DNA from: Arsenicicoccus piscis
GTDB lineage: Bacteria > Actinomycetota > Actinomycetes > Actinomycetales > Dermatophilaceae
Direction of reading: 5' to 3'
DNA length: 64,000 bases
Assembly (NCBI RefSeq): GCF_022568835.1
Contig: NZ_JAKZHV010000003.1
Span: forward strand, 434,001 to 498,000
Shown here: positions 8,874 to 17,885 of the stretch, one piece after another
How positions within the stretch are numbered: the stretch's first letter is position 1
How the letters are laid out: the number at the start of each line of letters is the position of its first letter
The notes under the pieces: generated by a model
Told to the model about the DNA's origin: nothing
Databases searched by the model: none
Seen by the model: only the letters and a program-made list of their open reading frames with translations
Made by a program: the position numbers and the translations under genes

Positions 8874-8879
8874 AGGGTA
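8874..8879 (-). promoter_or_regulatory. menB -10 element, leaderless-type
   Basis: TACCCT on the minus strand is followed by six bases and the GTG of menB. No Shine-Dalgarno is present and the -35 is not recognisable. Confidence 0.5.
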
Positions 8880-8950
8880 GGACAGCTGCTCGCCGCCGGA
8901 GAATCGGCAACTTTCTGTCACTAAACATCACTATGAGTAACAATGTCGTC

Positions 8951-10894
8951 ATGAAGAGGTTGTTCAGGCGATATGTCCGGGTCGGCTCCCTCGTCACCTG
9001 CTCGGTGCTCGGCGGCACGGGCCTGGGTGCCCTCGCCGCAGCGGACGCGGCGCCCGGTCCGACGCCGGGGCCCACCTCGACGGCGACGCGAGCACCCGCC
9101 CCGCCGCCCGGTGCGCGCTTCGTGCCGACGCCCTCCGCCTCGACCACCTCGCCGACACCCACGCCGACGCCCGCGACCGGGCCGGTCGTGCTGCAGTCGA
9201 TCGACGCGGGTGCGGAGGCGCCGACGGGCTCGTGGTCGGCGGACGACGCCTACACGTCGGGGGAGGCGGACGGCTCGTACGCCACGAAGGACCTGAGCCG
9301 TGTCCCGGGAGTGCCGAGCACGGTCTACCAGAACGTGCGGTTCGGCTCCTCGTTCTCCTACCTGCTGTGCCACCTGCACCCGGGCGCGACCTACGTCGTG
9401 CGGCTGCACCTCGTGGACGACCGCTCGACCGCCCGCGGGCAGAACGTCTTCGCGATCAGCGTGAACGACGCCAACGCGGCCTACGGCGTGGACACGTTCG
9501 CGCTCGCCGGCGGCGCCAACATCGCGGTGACCAAGGACCTCACGATCAAGGCGCGGGCCGACGGCACCGCCGACGTAGGTTTCCTCGCGACGACCGGCAA
9601 CGTGCAGCTGGCGGGGCTGGAGGTCATCAACCCCGCAGCGACGCTGCCGCTCGCAGCCCCAACCCTGCCGAAGGGCCTGCTGGCCAGGGCGACCTCGCCG
9701 ACGACGGCCCTCGTGTCGTGGGGACTCGACGTCGACGCCCGCAGCTACCGGGTCTATCGCGACGGCGCGCTGGTGGCGACGACCAGCGAGCAGGCCTACG
9801 TGGACAAGGGACTCGCGCTCGGCAGCCGCCACACCTACGCCGTGGCGGCGGTCGGCACCCAGGGGGCCGCGAGTGCGCTGGTGACGGCCGGGACCGTGAC
9901 GCAGCCGACCACGGCGGCGCTGACGGCCACGGGCGCGTACCACGTCCAGGGGAGCGTGATCGTCGACCCCGCGGGCAAGCCCTTCGTGCCGCTCGGCGCG
10001 AGCCTCGGCACCTGGTCGGCGTGGAACTCGAACGGGGTCGCGTTCGGGCACGCCGCCCACGCGAAGGCCTGGGGGTGGAACTCGATCCGCGCGCTCCTGC
10101 TCACCACCGACGAGATCGGCAGGTCCTACCGGGCCCAGCACGGCTACCCCGCGCTGCTCGCCGAGATGGACCAGGTGGTCAAGGAGTACACCGACGCCGG
10201 CATGGTCGTCATGATCGATGCGCACGACACCCCCAACGGGCCGCGCGAGGCGACGAATCTGGCTCAGATCCAACAGTCATGGGTAGACATGGCGGCCCGC
10301 TACAAGGGGAACAGCCGGGTCTGGTTCAACATCCTCAACGAGCCGTCCTATCTCAACGAGGGCTGGCTCGAGGTCAACGATCGGATGGTCAAGGCGATCC
10401 GTGGGCAGGGCGCCAACAACATCGTGCTCGTGACGGCGCCGGCCTGGGGGCAGGACCTCGGCTCGATCGCGCCCTACTTCGCCGGGTCGCGCTACGCCTA
10501 CCAGCCCTCGATGGCGCCGCTGCTCGCCGCGCGCTACGGCAACGTCGCGCTCGACCAGCACAACTACGGCGCCTACGACCGCTACACCTCGTTGAGCAGC
10601 TACGGCGCGTACGTCGACACGGTCCGGTCCAACGGGATCCCGCTGGTGTCAGGCGAGTTCGGCTACACCTACGACTCGTCCACCACCGCCGGCTCGTACT
10701 ACGCCAACAAGGCCGGTGCCGACCAGGTGTTCGCGGTCAACCCGGGCAAGGGCGTCGGGATCCTCTGGTGGAACGGCACGCACAACGACAAGTACAGCCT
10801 CAAGGCCGACGGCTCCGCGTTCTACAGCGGCTCGTCGGTCGGCACGAACCTGTCCGGCGCCGGCCAGATCATGTGGCGGCTCGGCCACCCGTGA
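8951..10894 (+). CDS. Secreted malectin - FN3 - GH5 glycoside hydrolase
   Basis: A 647-residue exported protein. Residues 1-35 form a signal peptide (basic MKRLFRR, then a hydrophobic stretch). A Pro/Thr/Ser linker runs to about 80, a malectin-like carbohydrate-binding domain covers about 80-220 (SIDAGAEAP, GATYVVRLHLVD, VGFLATTGNVQLAGLEV), then a fibronectin type III domain (about 225-315). The catalytic domain is GH5-like: FNILNEPSY carries the acid/base Glu and VSGEFGYTY the nucleophile, with DQHNYG between. Likely substrate is a beta-glucan or mannan. ATG 8951 is preferred over ATG 8933 because it starts the signal peptide and follows AACAAT by six bases. It sits oddly among menaquinone genes. 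Confidence 0.88.
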   Translation: MKRLFRRYVRVGSLVTCSVLGGTGLGALAAADAAPGPTPGPTSTATRAPAPPPGARFVPTPSASTTSPTPTPTPATGPVVLQSIDAGAEAPTGSWSADDAYTSGEADGSYATKDLSRVPGVPSTVYQNVRFGSSFSYLLCHLHPGATYVVRLHLVDDRSTARGQNVFAISVNDANAAYGVDTFALAGGANIAVTKDLTIKARADGTADVGFLATTGNVQLAGLEVINPAATLPLAAPTLPKGLLARATSPTTALVSWGLDVDARSYRVYRDGALVATTSEQAYVDKGLALGSRHTYAVAAVGTQGAASALVTAGTVTQPTTAALTATGAYHVQGSVIVDPAGKPFVPLGASLGTWSAWNSNGVAFGHAAHAKAWGWNSIRALLLTTDEIGRSYRAQHGYPALLAEMDQVVKEYTDAGMVVMIDAHDTPNGPREATNLAQIQQSWVDMAARYKGNSRVWFNILNEPSYLNEGWLEVNDRMVKAIRGQGANNIVLVTAPAWGQDLGSIAPYFAGSRYAYQPSMAPLLAARYGNVALDQHNYGAYDRYTSLSSYGAYVDTVRSNGIPLVSGEFGYTYDSSTTAGSYYANKAGADQVFAVNPGKGVGILWWNGTHNDKYSLKADGSAFYSGSSVGTNLSGAGQIMWRLGHP

Positions 10895-10930
10895 CGCGTC
10901 CGCGGGCCGGGGCTCGCGAGAGCAGCGGCG

Positions 10931-10936
10931 TAGGGT
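10931..10936 (+). promoter_or_regulatory. Nudix-menC operon -10 element, leaderless-type
   Basis: TAGGGT followed by six bases and the ATG of the Nudix gene. No ribosome binding site is visible between. Confidence 0.5.
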
Positions 10937-10942
10937 GACGAC

Positions 10943-11425
10943 ATGCCGATCCCGCCGTTCGTCGTCGCGCTGCGCCGTCATGTCGGCCACGCCCCGCTCT
11001 GGCTGGCGGGGGTGACCGCCGTCGTGCTGCGTGGGCAGCCCGAGTCGGACCTCGAGGTGCTGCTGGTGCAGCGCTCGGACACGGGGGAGTGGGGCCCGGT
11101 CACCGGCATCATCGAGCCGGGTGAGGAGGCGCACGTCTCGGCCGAGCGCGAGGTGCTGGAGGAGGCCGGCGTGGTGGCCGAGGTCGAGCGCCTCGTCTGG
11201 GTGTCGTCCGGCCCGCTCGAGCAGCACCCGAACGGCGACCAGGCGCAGTATCTCGACCACACCTTCCGGATGCGTGCCGTGGGTGGCGAGCCGCGTCGGG
11301 ACGGGGACGAGACGCTGGCTGCCCGGTGGTTCTCGGTCTACGAGATGCCGCCGCTGCGTGCGTCGTTCAGGTCGCGGATCATCTGCGCGGTGGCGGACGA
11401 GCCGGAGTGCCGACTTGGTCACTGA
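10943..11425 (+). CDS. Nudix hydrolase
   Basis: A 160-residue Nudix-fold pyrophosphohydrolase. The Nudix box is complete: GIIEPGEE...SAEREVLEEAGV, matching G-x5-E-x7-R-E-U-x-E-E-x-G-U at about residues 52-75, with the Glu residues that bind Mg2+ or Mn2+. The substrate cannot be predicted. TAGGGT (10931-10936) lies six bases before the ATG and there is no Shine-Dalgarno, suggesting a leaderless message. The 3' end overlaps the proposed menC start by 11 bp, so menC is probably on the same transcript. Confidence 0.92.
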   Translation: MPIPPFVVALRRHVGHAPLWLAGVTAVVLRGQPESDLEVLLVQRSDTGEWGPVTGIIEPGEEAHVSAEREVLEEAGVVAEVERLVWVSSGPLEQHPNGDQAQYLDHTFRMRAVGGEPRRDGDETLAARWFSVYEMPPLRASFRSRIICAVADEPECRLGH

Positions 11426-12425
11426 CGGCCCGACGGAGCACCTCCCGGCGATCGACGAGCTGGTCGAGCGGTCCCGGGTCGTGTCGATCCCGCTCGCTGT
11501 CCGCTTCCGAGGGGTAGACCGTCGCGAGGCCCTGCTGATCGAAGGGCCGTGCGGTTGGGGCGAGTTCGCCCCCTTCCTCGAGTACCCGCCAGCCGAGGCG
11601 AGCCGTTGGCTCGCCGGTGCCCTCGAGGCCGCCTTCACCGGATGGCCTGAGCCGCAACGGGACTCGATCGCCGTCAACGCGACCGTCCCTGCGGTCGGGC
11701 CCGAGCGGGTGGCCGAGGTGCTCGCGCGCTACGACGGCTGCGGCACCGTGAAGGTCAAGGTCGCCGAGCACGGGCAGACGCTCCGCGACGACCTGGCCCG
11801 GGTGGCCGAGGTGCGCCGCGTCGCGGGTCGCGGCGCACGCGTGCGCGTCGACGCGAACGGCGGCTGGTCGGTCGGTGACGCCAGGGCCGCCATCGACGCG
11901 CTGCGCCGCTACGACCTGGAGTACGCCGAGCAGCCCTGCGCCACGGTGGAGGAGCTCGCCGAGCTGCGGATCACCTTGGCGCGCAACGGGATCGACGTCC
12001 CGATCGCGGCGGACGAGTCGATCCGCAAGGCGTCCGACCCGCTGCGCGTCGCCCGGTTGGGGGCGGCCGACCTGGTGGTGGTCAAGGTCGCCCCGCTCGG
12101 TGGCGTGCGCGCAGCCCTGCGCATCGTCGAGCAGTGCGGGCTGCCGGCGGTCGTCTCGTCCGCCCTCGACACGTCCGTCGGTATCGCGGCCGGGGTGGCG
12201 CTCGCCGCCGGCCTGCCGCGGCTGGACCACGCCTGCGGCCTCGGCACCGTGGCCCTGCTGACGGGGGACGTGGCCGCCCCGTCGCTGCAGCCACGCTCCG
12301 GCGCGCTCCCGGTCGGGCCCGTCGCGGTGGATCGGGAGCTGGTCGAGCGCTGGGCCGCGACATCCGACCGGGTGGCCTGGTGGCACCGGCGGTTGCGAGA
12401 CGCCCACGCCGCGCTGGTCGGCTGA
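11415..12425 (+). CDS. menC: o-Succinylbenzoate synthase (MenC)
   Basis: Enolase-superfamily enzyme dehydrating SHCHC to o-succinylbenzoate in menaquinone synthesis. The 336 residues align by eye with mycobacterial MenC: IEGPCGWGEFAPFLEYPPAEA near the start, INATVPAV-like VNATVPAV, TVKVKVAE with the catalytic Lys, VRVDANGGWSV and AEQPCATVEELAEL with metal-binding Asp/Glu, AADESIRK, and KVAPLGG with the second Lys. The start is uncertain: TTG 11415 gives the expected N-terminal length (LPAIDELVERS), whereas GTG 11481 would remove the first strand. It overlaps the Nudix gene, and menD follows 14 bases after. Confidence 0.93.
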   Translation: MVTDGPTEHLPAIDELVERSRVVSIPLAVRFRGVDRREALLIEGPCGWGEFAPFLEYPPAEASRWLAGALEAAFTGWPEPQRDSIAVNATVPAVGPERVAEVLARYDGCGTVKVKVAEHGQTLRDDLARVAEVRRVAGRGARVRVDANGGWSVGDARAAIDALRRYDLEYAEQPCATVEELAELRITLARNGIDVPIAADESIRKASDPLRVARLGAADLVVVKVAPLGGVRAALRIVEQCGLPAVVSSALDTSVGIAAGVALAAGLPRLDHACGLGTVALLTGDVAAPSLQPRSGALPVGPVAVDRELVERWAATSDRVAWWHRRLRDAHAALVG

Positions 12426-12427
12426 GG

Positions 12428-12433
12428 GACAAT
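12428..12433 (+). promoter_or_regulatory. Possible menD -10 element
   Basis: GACAAT lies six bases before the menD ATG with no Shine-Dalgarno in the 14 bp menC-menD gap. It may provide a second, leaderless start point inside the operon. First base differs from TANNNT. Confidence 0.4.
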
Positions 12434-12439
12434 CGGCCC

Positions 12440-14260
12440 ATGCACCCCTCCCAGGCCCTCGCGAGCGTCGTGGTGGACGAGCTCGTCCGGCACGGTGTCA
12501 CCGACGTCGTGCTGTGCCCGGGGTCGCGCTCGGCGCCGTTCGCCTATGCCGTGCAGGAGGCGGACCGCCACGGCCGGCTGCGGCTGCACGTGCGCGTCGA
12601 CGAGCGGTCGGCCGGGTTCTTGGCGCTCGGCCTGGCCAAGGGGTCCGGCACGCCGACCCCCGTGATCACCACGTCCGGCACGGCCGTCGCCAACCTCCAC
12701 CCCGCCGTCCTCGAGGCGCACCACGCCAACGTGCCGCTGCTCGTGATCTCGTGCGACCGCCCGCCGGAGCTGCGTGGCACCGGCGCCAACCAGACCACCG
12801 TGCAGCCCGGCCTGTTTGCGGGTGCCGTGAGGTATGAGGTGGATCTCGGCGCGCCCGAGGCCGACGTGGGGGCGCCACCGGCGTCGGCCGCGTCCGCGGC
12901 GTCCCCGGCGGCCGACACGACGTCCGAGGCGGCGTCCCGAGCGGCCAACGCCTACTGGCGCTCGACCGTGTCTCGGGCGGTGGCTGCGTGTCGCGGCGTG
13001 CCGGCCGCCACGCCCGGTCCGGCGCACCTGAACGTGCCGCTGCGTGACCCGCTCGCTCCCGACCTCGAGACCCTCCACGACAGCGAGGACGCCTGGGCCA
13101 CAGGGACGTTCGCCGGTCGGCCCGACGGCCGACCCTGGGTCGCCGTCGCACCCCCCGACCTCCCCGTGGCGGACGAGCCTCGCACGGCGGTGGTCGTCGG
13201 CGACCTGGCCACGCCTGGTGCGACTGCCCACGTCGTGCGGCTCGCCGAGATGCAGGGCTGGCCGTGCCTGGCCGAGCCCTACGGCGCGCCGGACCGGGCG
13301 CTCGTCGTCCCGCACGGGCCGCTGCTGCTGTCGACCCCGTGGTGGTCGGACCCGGCGAACCTGCCCGAGCGGGTGCTGGTCGTCGGACGAGTCACGTTGT
13401 CCCGTGCCGTCGCTCGCCTGCTCGCTGCCGTAGACCGGGTCGAGGTCGTCACCGAGACCCCGCAGTGGGCCGATCCGGGCAAGCGCGCCAGCCGGGTCTG
13501 GGGGCTGGCCGCTCTGCGCGCGCTCGAGACGACCGATCGGTCGGCGCCGGACCGGGCCTGGACCGAGCGCTGGCGGAACGCGGGCCGGGTCCTCGACGAC
13601 GCCGTCCGCAGCAACGCGGACCACGAGTCCCCCCACCAGACAACGGGACTCGCCGTCGCGACCACCCTCCTCGAGCACCCGGCGGTGACCCACCTGTTCG
13701 TCGGGTCGTCCAACGCGATCCGCGACGTCGACCTCGCCATGTCGCCGCGCTCGCACGCCGAGGTCATCGCGAGCCGCGGCCTGGCGGGCATCGACGGCTG
13801 CGTCTCGACGGCCGTCGGTCTCGCACTGGCCGTGGGTCGCCCGTTGCACGCGCTCGTGGGGGACCTGACCTTCCTTCACGACGCCAACGGCCTGCTGATC
13901 GGCCCCGGCGAGCCCGTCCCCGATCTGACGATCGTTGTGGTCAACGACGACGGCGGTGGCATCTTCAGCACGCTCGAATACGGGGAGCCTTCGCGCGCAA
14001 CGCAGTTCGAGCGCGTCTTCGGCACGCCCACGGGCACGTCGATCGGCCAGGTGTGTGCCGCCCACGGCGTCCGGCACGAGGTGGCGGCGACCGCCGCCGA
14101 CCTGGAGGGGGCCCTGGCGGAGCCGCCGCACGGTCTACGAGTGGTGGAGGTGCCGGTGGATCGGACCCGGCATCGTGCGGTGCGGGACGAGCTCGTCGAC
14201 CTCGCGACCCGCGCCCTGCAGCGACTGGACTTGCAGCGAGTGGATCAGCGAGACGCCTAG
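12440..14260 (+). CDS. menD: SEPHCHC synthase (MenD)
   Basis: ThDP-dependent enzyme that adds the succinyl semialdehyde from 2-oxoglutarate to isochorismate, the first committed step of menaquinone synthesis. Landmarks: VLCPGSRSAPFAYA, HVRVDERSAGFLALGLAK with the ThDP-activating Glu, TTSGTAVANLHPAVLEA, RPPELRGTGANQT, GDLTFLHDANGLL and NDDGGGIFSTLEYG for Mg-ThDP. At 606 residues it is longer than the usual 550, mainly because of an Ala/Ser/Pro-rich insertion at about residues 137-170. Its stop (TAG) shares the palindrome CTAG with the convergent menF stop. Confidence 0.95.
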   Translation: MHPSQALASVVVDELVRHGVTDVVLCPGSRSAPFAYAVQEADRHGRLRLHVRVDERSAGFLALGLAKGSGTPTPVITTSGTAVANLHPAVLEAHHANVPLLVISCDRPPELRGTGANQTTVQPGLFAGAVRYEVDLGAPEADVGAPPASAASAASPAADTTSEAASRAANAYWRSTVSRAVAACRGVPAATPGPAHLNVPLRDPLAPDLETLHDSEDAWATGTFAGRPDGRPWVAVAPPDLPVADEPRTAVVVGDLATPGATAHVVRLAEMQGWPCLAEPYGAPDRALVVPHGPLLLSTPWWSDPANLPERVLVVGRVTLSRAVARLLAAVDRVEVVTETPQWADPGKRASRVWGLAALRALETTDRSAPDRAWTERWRNAGRVLDDAVRSNADHESPHQTTGLAVATTLLEHPAVTHLFVGSSNAIRDVDLAMSPRSHAEVIASRGLAGIDGCVSTAVGLALAVGRPLHALVGDLTFLHDANGLLIGPGEPVPDLTIVVVNDDGGGIFSTLEYGEPSRATQFERVFGTPTGTSIGQVCAAHGVRHEVAATAADLEGALAEPPHGLRVVEVPVDRTRHRAVRDELVDLATRALQRLDLQRVDQRDA

Positions 14261-15603
14261 GACCCCAACGAGTCTCGCATCGGCACCAGCTTGGCGTCCG
14301 ACTCGCTGAGCTCGGCCTCGGGGTCCGACCCGGCGACGATGCCGCACCCGGCATAGAGGGTGATCTGCGCGGGGTTGGTGGGGCTGATAGCGCCGCTGCG
14401 CAGGCCGATGCCCCACTCGCCGTCGCCGTCGGCGCTCAGCCACCCGACCGGCCCGGCGTAGCGGCCCCGGTCCATGTGCTCCAGCTCGGCGATCAGCTCG
14501 TCGGCCGCGATCTTCGGGGTGCCGCAGACGGCGGCGGAGGGGTGGAGCGCCTCGGCGAGCGCGAGCGACGTCGACTGGGCCGACAGGACACCGGCGACGT
14601 CGGTCGCGAGGTGCATCACGTTGGGCAGGTGCAGCACGAACGGCGACTCGGGGACGTTGATCGAGCTGCAGTGCGGCGCAAGGGCTTCCGCGACCGACGC
14701 CACGGCGTACTCGTGCTCCTCGAGGTCCTTCGAGGAGCGGGCGAGCGACCCCGCGAGCGCCAGGTCCTTGTCGTCGTCGCCGGTGCGGCGGATGGTGCCG
14801 GCGAGCACCCGGGAGGTGACCAGGTGCTTCTCGAGGCGCACGAGCATCTCAGGGGTGGCTCCGAGCAGCCGGTCGACGCTGAAGACCCAGGTGTTGGGGT
14901 AGCCGTCGGCGAGCCGGCGCAGCAGCCAGCGGGGATCCAGCGCCGAAGCACCCGTCGCGACGACGTCCCGGGCGAGCACCACCTTGTCGAGCTCGCCGGC
15001 CGCGATCCGCTGCACGGCCGCGGCGACCGCACCCATGTAGTCGGGCCCGGACATCGCCCCGTCCGAGAAGCGCAGGTCGCGCGGCGCGACCGGCGCGGCG
15101 CCCGCCGTCCCCGCGGCGCCCGCGACCCCCGCGCCCAGCGGCGTCACGCTCGCACCGCCACCACCCACCGGGGCAGCGAACGGCTGACCGGTGCGGCGCA
15201 CGCGGGTGAGCCAGGCGCGCCCGTCGCGTCGGCCGACGATCACGGCGGGGACGACGAGCCGGCCGCCGGCGGGGGAGCGGGGGGAGTACGCCATCGAGCC
15301 GAAGCCCACCAGGCCGGTGCCCGGCAGGGCGACGTCGTCCTCGACCGTGGCGGTCAGGCAGACCTCGCGCCACCAGTCCTGGGCGTCGCGGAAGCGACGG
15401 TCGCCGCTGGTGTCGCACGACGCTGCGTGCCCCCAGCCGACCATGCCCTCGCCGCGGCGGACCCACGAAAACACCTGTGCGGCAGGCAGACCGGCCGGCA
15501 GCAGGGCGAGCAGGTCACCCGGGTCGTCGATCGGCGTGGTCACCGACACCAGGGCGGGGGCCGAGGTGCGGTGCGACGTCGTGGACAGGTCCGGCAGGCT
15601 CAC
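14257..15603 (-). CDS. menF: Isochorismate synthase (MenF type)
   Basis: Chorismate-binding enzyme that makes isochorismate for MenD. The 448-residue protein carries the family core in its C-terminal half: AAGELDKVVLARDV, LLGATPEMLVRLE, GTIRRTGDD, DLEEHEYAV with acidic catalytic residues, PNVMHLATDV, HPSAAVCGTPK, and YAGPVGWLSADGDGEW. A Gly/Ala-rich loop at about residues 165-180 is clade-specific. GTG 15603 overlaps the upstream gene's stop as GTGA, so it is co-translated with the alanine-racemase-like and FemX genes. It faces menD tail to tail. Confidence 0.93.
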   Translation of the reverse strand: MSLPDLSTTSHRTSAPALVSVTTPIDDPGDLLALLPAGLPAAQVFSWVRRGEGMVGWGHAASCDTSGDRRFRDAQDWWREVCLTATVEDDVALPGTGLVGFGSMAYSPRSPAGGRLVVPAVIVGRRDGRAWLTRVRRTGQPFAAPVGGGGASVTPLGAGVAGAAGTAGAAPVAPRDLRFSDGAMSGPDYMGAVAAAVQRIAAGELDKVVLARDVVATGASALDPRWLLRRLADGYPNTWVFSVDRLLGATPEMLVRLEKHLVTSRVLAGTIRRTGDDDKDLALAGSLARSSKDLEEHEYAVASVAEALAPHCSSINVPESPFVLHLPNVMHLATDVAGVLSAQSTSLALAEALHPSAAVCGTPKIAADELIAELEHMDRGRYAGPVGWLSADGDGEWGIGLRSGAISPTNPAQITLYAGCGIVAGSDPEAELSESDAKLVPMRDSLGS

Positions 15604-16643
15604 GAGCGGACGTCGACCTCGTCGAAGCGCGTCACCGTGATCCGGATGTCGCAGGGCAGCTCGTCTCCGGGCCGGACGGCGTCGGCGGACGGCACGTGCA
15701 CCATCGAGACCTGCATGTGCGGCACGTCGGCGTAGCTGAGGCGTCGACCGTCGAGGCGGAATGGCGACGGGGCGGCACCGACCGCGGAGGCGACGGTGCG
15801 GGCTGCCCGTCGAGCGGCGAGGCGCGGGGTCATGCGGGGCCGAGCGGTCTCGATGCCGACGCCGTGCGCGGTGCCGCCGCTCACGACGGCGAGGTAGCCG
15901 TCGGCGCGAGTCTTGCGCTGGGAGTAGCCGATCGGCTGGCCCTTGTGCACCGGGTGGACGTCGATGACGGTGCCGTAGGCCTGCAGCGCGGCGAGGTCTC
16001 CGAGCCACAGGTCGGTGCCCGTGCGCACCAGGATCTCGGTGCTGCCGGCGAGGCTGCTGAGCCGCCCCACCTCGTCGCTCGTCAGGTGCGAGGCGTAGAT
16101 CCGCGGGACGGTGATCGACGCGTCGCGCAGCCGCTGCAGCAGCGACTCGACGAAGCCGACGCGGTCGCCGAACGGCGGGTTGTGCAGGGTCAGCCCCTGG
16201 CAGCGTGGGTTCTCGAGCGCGGTGCGCAGCTCGGGCAGGCGCGGCCACTCGATCCCGTGCCGCCCCATCGGGGAGTCGACCTCGACGACGTAGCGCTGCT
16301 CGCCCCAGGGGCCTGCGTCGTCGGCGACGGCCCGCAGGATCTCCTCGCCCGCGACGGTGCGCACGACCCGCGGGTCAGTCAGCTCGCCGTGGTCCGCGGC
16401 CGAGATGACCGGGAACAGCACCATCACCTCACCGGGGACGACGAGCAGCGCCTCGCGCGCCTCGGCCACGGTGCCGACGGCGACCAGCGGCGCCCGGACC
16501 CGCGCGCACTGCTCCAGCACGCGCTGGGCGCCGATGCCGTAGCCGTCGCCCTTGACCACCGGCACCACCCACGGGTGGTCGGCGAGGTAGCGGTCCAGGT
16601 GCGCCTGCCAGCGGGGCAGGTCGATGACGAGCCGGAAGGTCAC
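15600..16643 (-). CDS. Alanine racemase-fold PLP protein
   Basis: A 347-residue fold-type III PLP protein. The PLP-binding lysine is in VPVVKGDGYGIG (near residue 30); VEVDSPMGRHGIEW corresponds to the KVDTGMGRLG region of alanine racemase. The C-terminal beta domain is short and diverged, so substrate is not certain. GTGA overlaps join it both to femX upstream and to menF downstream. Next to a peptidoglycan-branching enzyme it could supply or modify a D-amino acid for the cell-wall bridge; this is inference from position. It differs from the second PLP protein in this window (37304-38536). Confidence 0.8.
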   Translation of the reverse strand: MTFRLVIDLPRWQAHLDRYLADHPWVVPVVKGDGYGIGAQRVLEQCARVRAPLVAVGTVAEAREALLVVPGEVMVLFPVISAADHGELTDPRVVRTVAGEEILRAVADDAGPWGEQRYVVEVDSPMGRHGIEWPRLPELRTALENPRCQGLTLHNPPFGDRVGFVESLLQRLRDASITVPRIYASHLTSDEVGRLSSLAGSTEILVRTGTDLWLGDLAALQAYGTVIDVHPVHKGQPIGYSQRKTRADGYLAVVSGGTAHGVGIETARPRMTPRLAARRAARTVASAVGAAPSPFRLDGRRLSYADVPHMQVSMVHVPSADAVRPGDELPCDIRITVTRFDEVDVRS

Positions 16644-17782
16644 CCGCGCCTCCGCAGGTAGGTGAGGAACGCGCGGTGCAGCAGCCGGTTGAGCGGCAGG
16701 TCCCACTCGCCGACGCGCTCGTGGACGGCGCAGCCGGCGGACTGCTTGAAGCGCACCAGCCCGGCGAGCGGGTTGTCCGCAGCGATGTCGGCGGTGATCC
16801 CGCGCATGTCGTAGACCGTGCAGCCCTCGGCGAGCGCCCGACGCATGCCGTACCACTGCACGGCGTTGGCGCCGCGGGCCTCGCGGCGGGCCGACGTCGA
16901 CGCGCCGTAGAGGTACCAGCAGCGGTCGGCCAGGGTGACGCAGATCGAGGCGGCGAGCAGCTCGCCGTCGACCTCCGCGAGGTTGAGGTCGAGCCGGGCT
17001 GGGGAGCCCTCGGCGCCGATGGCGTCGACCATGGTGCGGAAGTAGCTCGCGGGCCGCGGGGTGAAGCCGTCGCGCTCGGCGGTCTCGACGTAGCAGCGGT
17101 GCCACGCCTCGAGGTCGGCGGCCATCGTCTCGGGGGTGGCCGTGCGCACGGTGACGCCGGCCTTGTCGGCGGCCTTGATGTTGCGCCGCCACTGCTGGTT
17201 CATGTCCTTGAGCAGGGACACCTCGTCCTGCCCGGTGAGATCGAGCCCGGCGGTGAGCCGGGGCTGGCCGGCGGCGAAGCCGGCACCACCGTCGGCGCGC
17301 TGGTAGCCGTGCGCCGTCAGCCAGCGGATCAGCGCGCTGCCGGCCGGGTCGACGCTGTCCGGCGGCAGGTCGTAGAGCGATCCGGCACTGTCGTCGGCGA
17401 GCCCCGCCTTCACGGTCGCGGGGGTCCACGAGCGGGCGGTGCTCGGGCAGCCCACCCGGAGCGCGAAGGCGCCCTGCGCCTTGGCGTGGGCGGCGAGCGG
17501 GTCGAACCAGCGGCCGGGGTCGAGGGCCACCTGGTCGTAGGGGAGCACCGGCCCCTCGGGCAGGTAGGCGAGCGAGCGCCCGATCCGCGGGAGGCGACGG
17601 TGCAGGATCAGGCCGACGCCCTGCTGCTCCCCGGCCTCGTCGATCCACGCGATGCGCTCGCTGGACCACTCGCTCTTCAGCCGTCCCCAGGAGGACAGCT
17701 GCAGGAAGCTTCCGCTGCGCGCGGCGACTCCCAGGTCGAGATCGGAAGGGGAGACGGAGACGATCCGTAGGGCGTTGGTCAT
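16640..17782 (-). CDS. FemAB/FemX-type peptidoglycan bridge aminoacyltransferase
   Basis: A 380-residue protein with the paired GNAT domains of the FemAB family, which use aminoacyl-tRNA to attach cross-bridge residues to lipid II at the cytosolic membrane face. Signs are [14 protein letters not shown] in the first domain, the hallmark [37 protein letters not shown] in the second domain, and [10 protein letters not shown]...[11 protein letters not shown] at the end. ATG 17782 is preceded by GAGG. Its stop overlaps the alanine-racemase-like gene, so the two are coupled. Which residue it adds cannot be told from sequence. Confidence 0.88.
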   Translation of the reverse strand: MTNALRIVSVSPSDLDLGVAARSGSFLQLSSWGRLKSEWSSERIAWIDEAGEQQGVGLILHRRLPRIGRSLAYLPEGPVLPYDQVALDPGRWFDPLAAHAKAQGAFALRVGCPSTARSWTPATVKAGLADDSAGSLYDLPPDSVDPAGSALIRWLTAHGYQRADGGAGFAAGQPRLTAGLDLTGQDEVSLLKDMNQQWRRNIKAADKAGVTVRTATPETMAADLEAWHRCYVETAERDGFTPRPASYFRTMVDAIGAEGSPARLDLNLAEVDGELLAASICVTLADRCWYLYGASTSARREARGANAVQWYGMRRALAEGCTVYDMRGITADIAADNPLAGLVRFKQSAGCAVHERVGEWDLPLNRLLHRAFLTYLRRRG

Positions 17783-17873
17783 GTGCCTCGTCCATGTCGT
17801 CGGGCCCGGACACCACAGGCTAGCACCGGCCCGCGGTCGATCCGGGGGTCGCCGACAGCCGCCGGCGATGGGG

Positions 17874-17879
17874 CAGGAT
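17874..17879 (+). promoter_or_regulatory. Possible menG -10 element
   Basis: CAGGAT lies six bases before the menG ATG in the 103 bp gap shared with divergent femX. It has one mismatch to TANNNT. No Shine-Dalgarno is seen before menG. Confidence 0.4.
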
Positions 17880-17885
17880 GGGCCC

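Noticed and set aside
14257..14260. Shared CTAG stop codons of menD and menF as a regulatory feature
   Set aside because: A four-base palindrome arises easily when two TAG stops meet tail to tail; no hairpin or terminator accompanies it.
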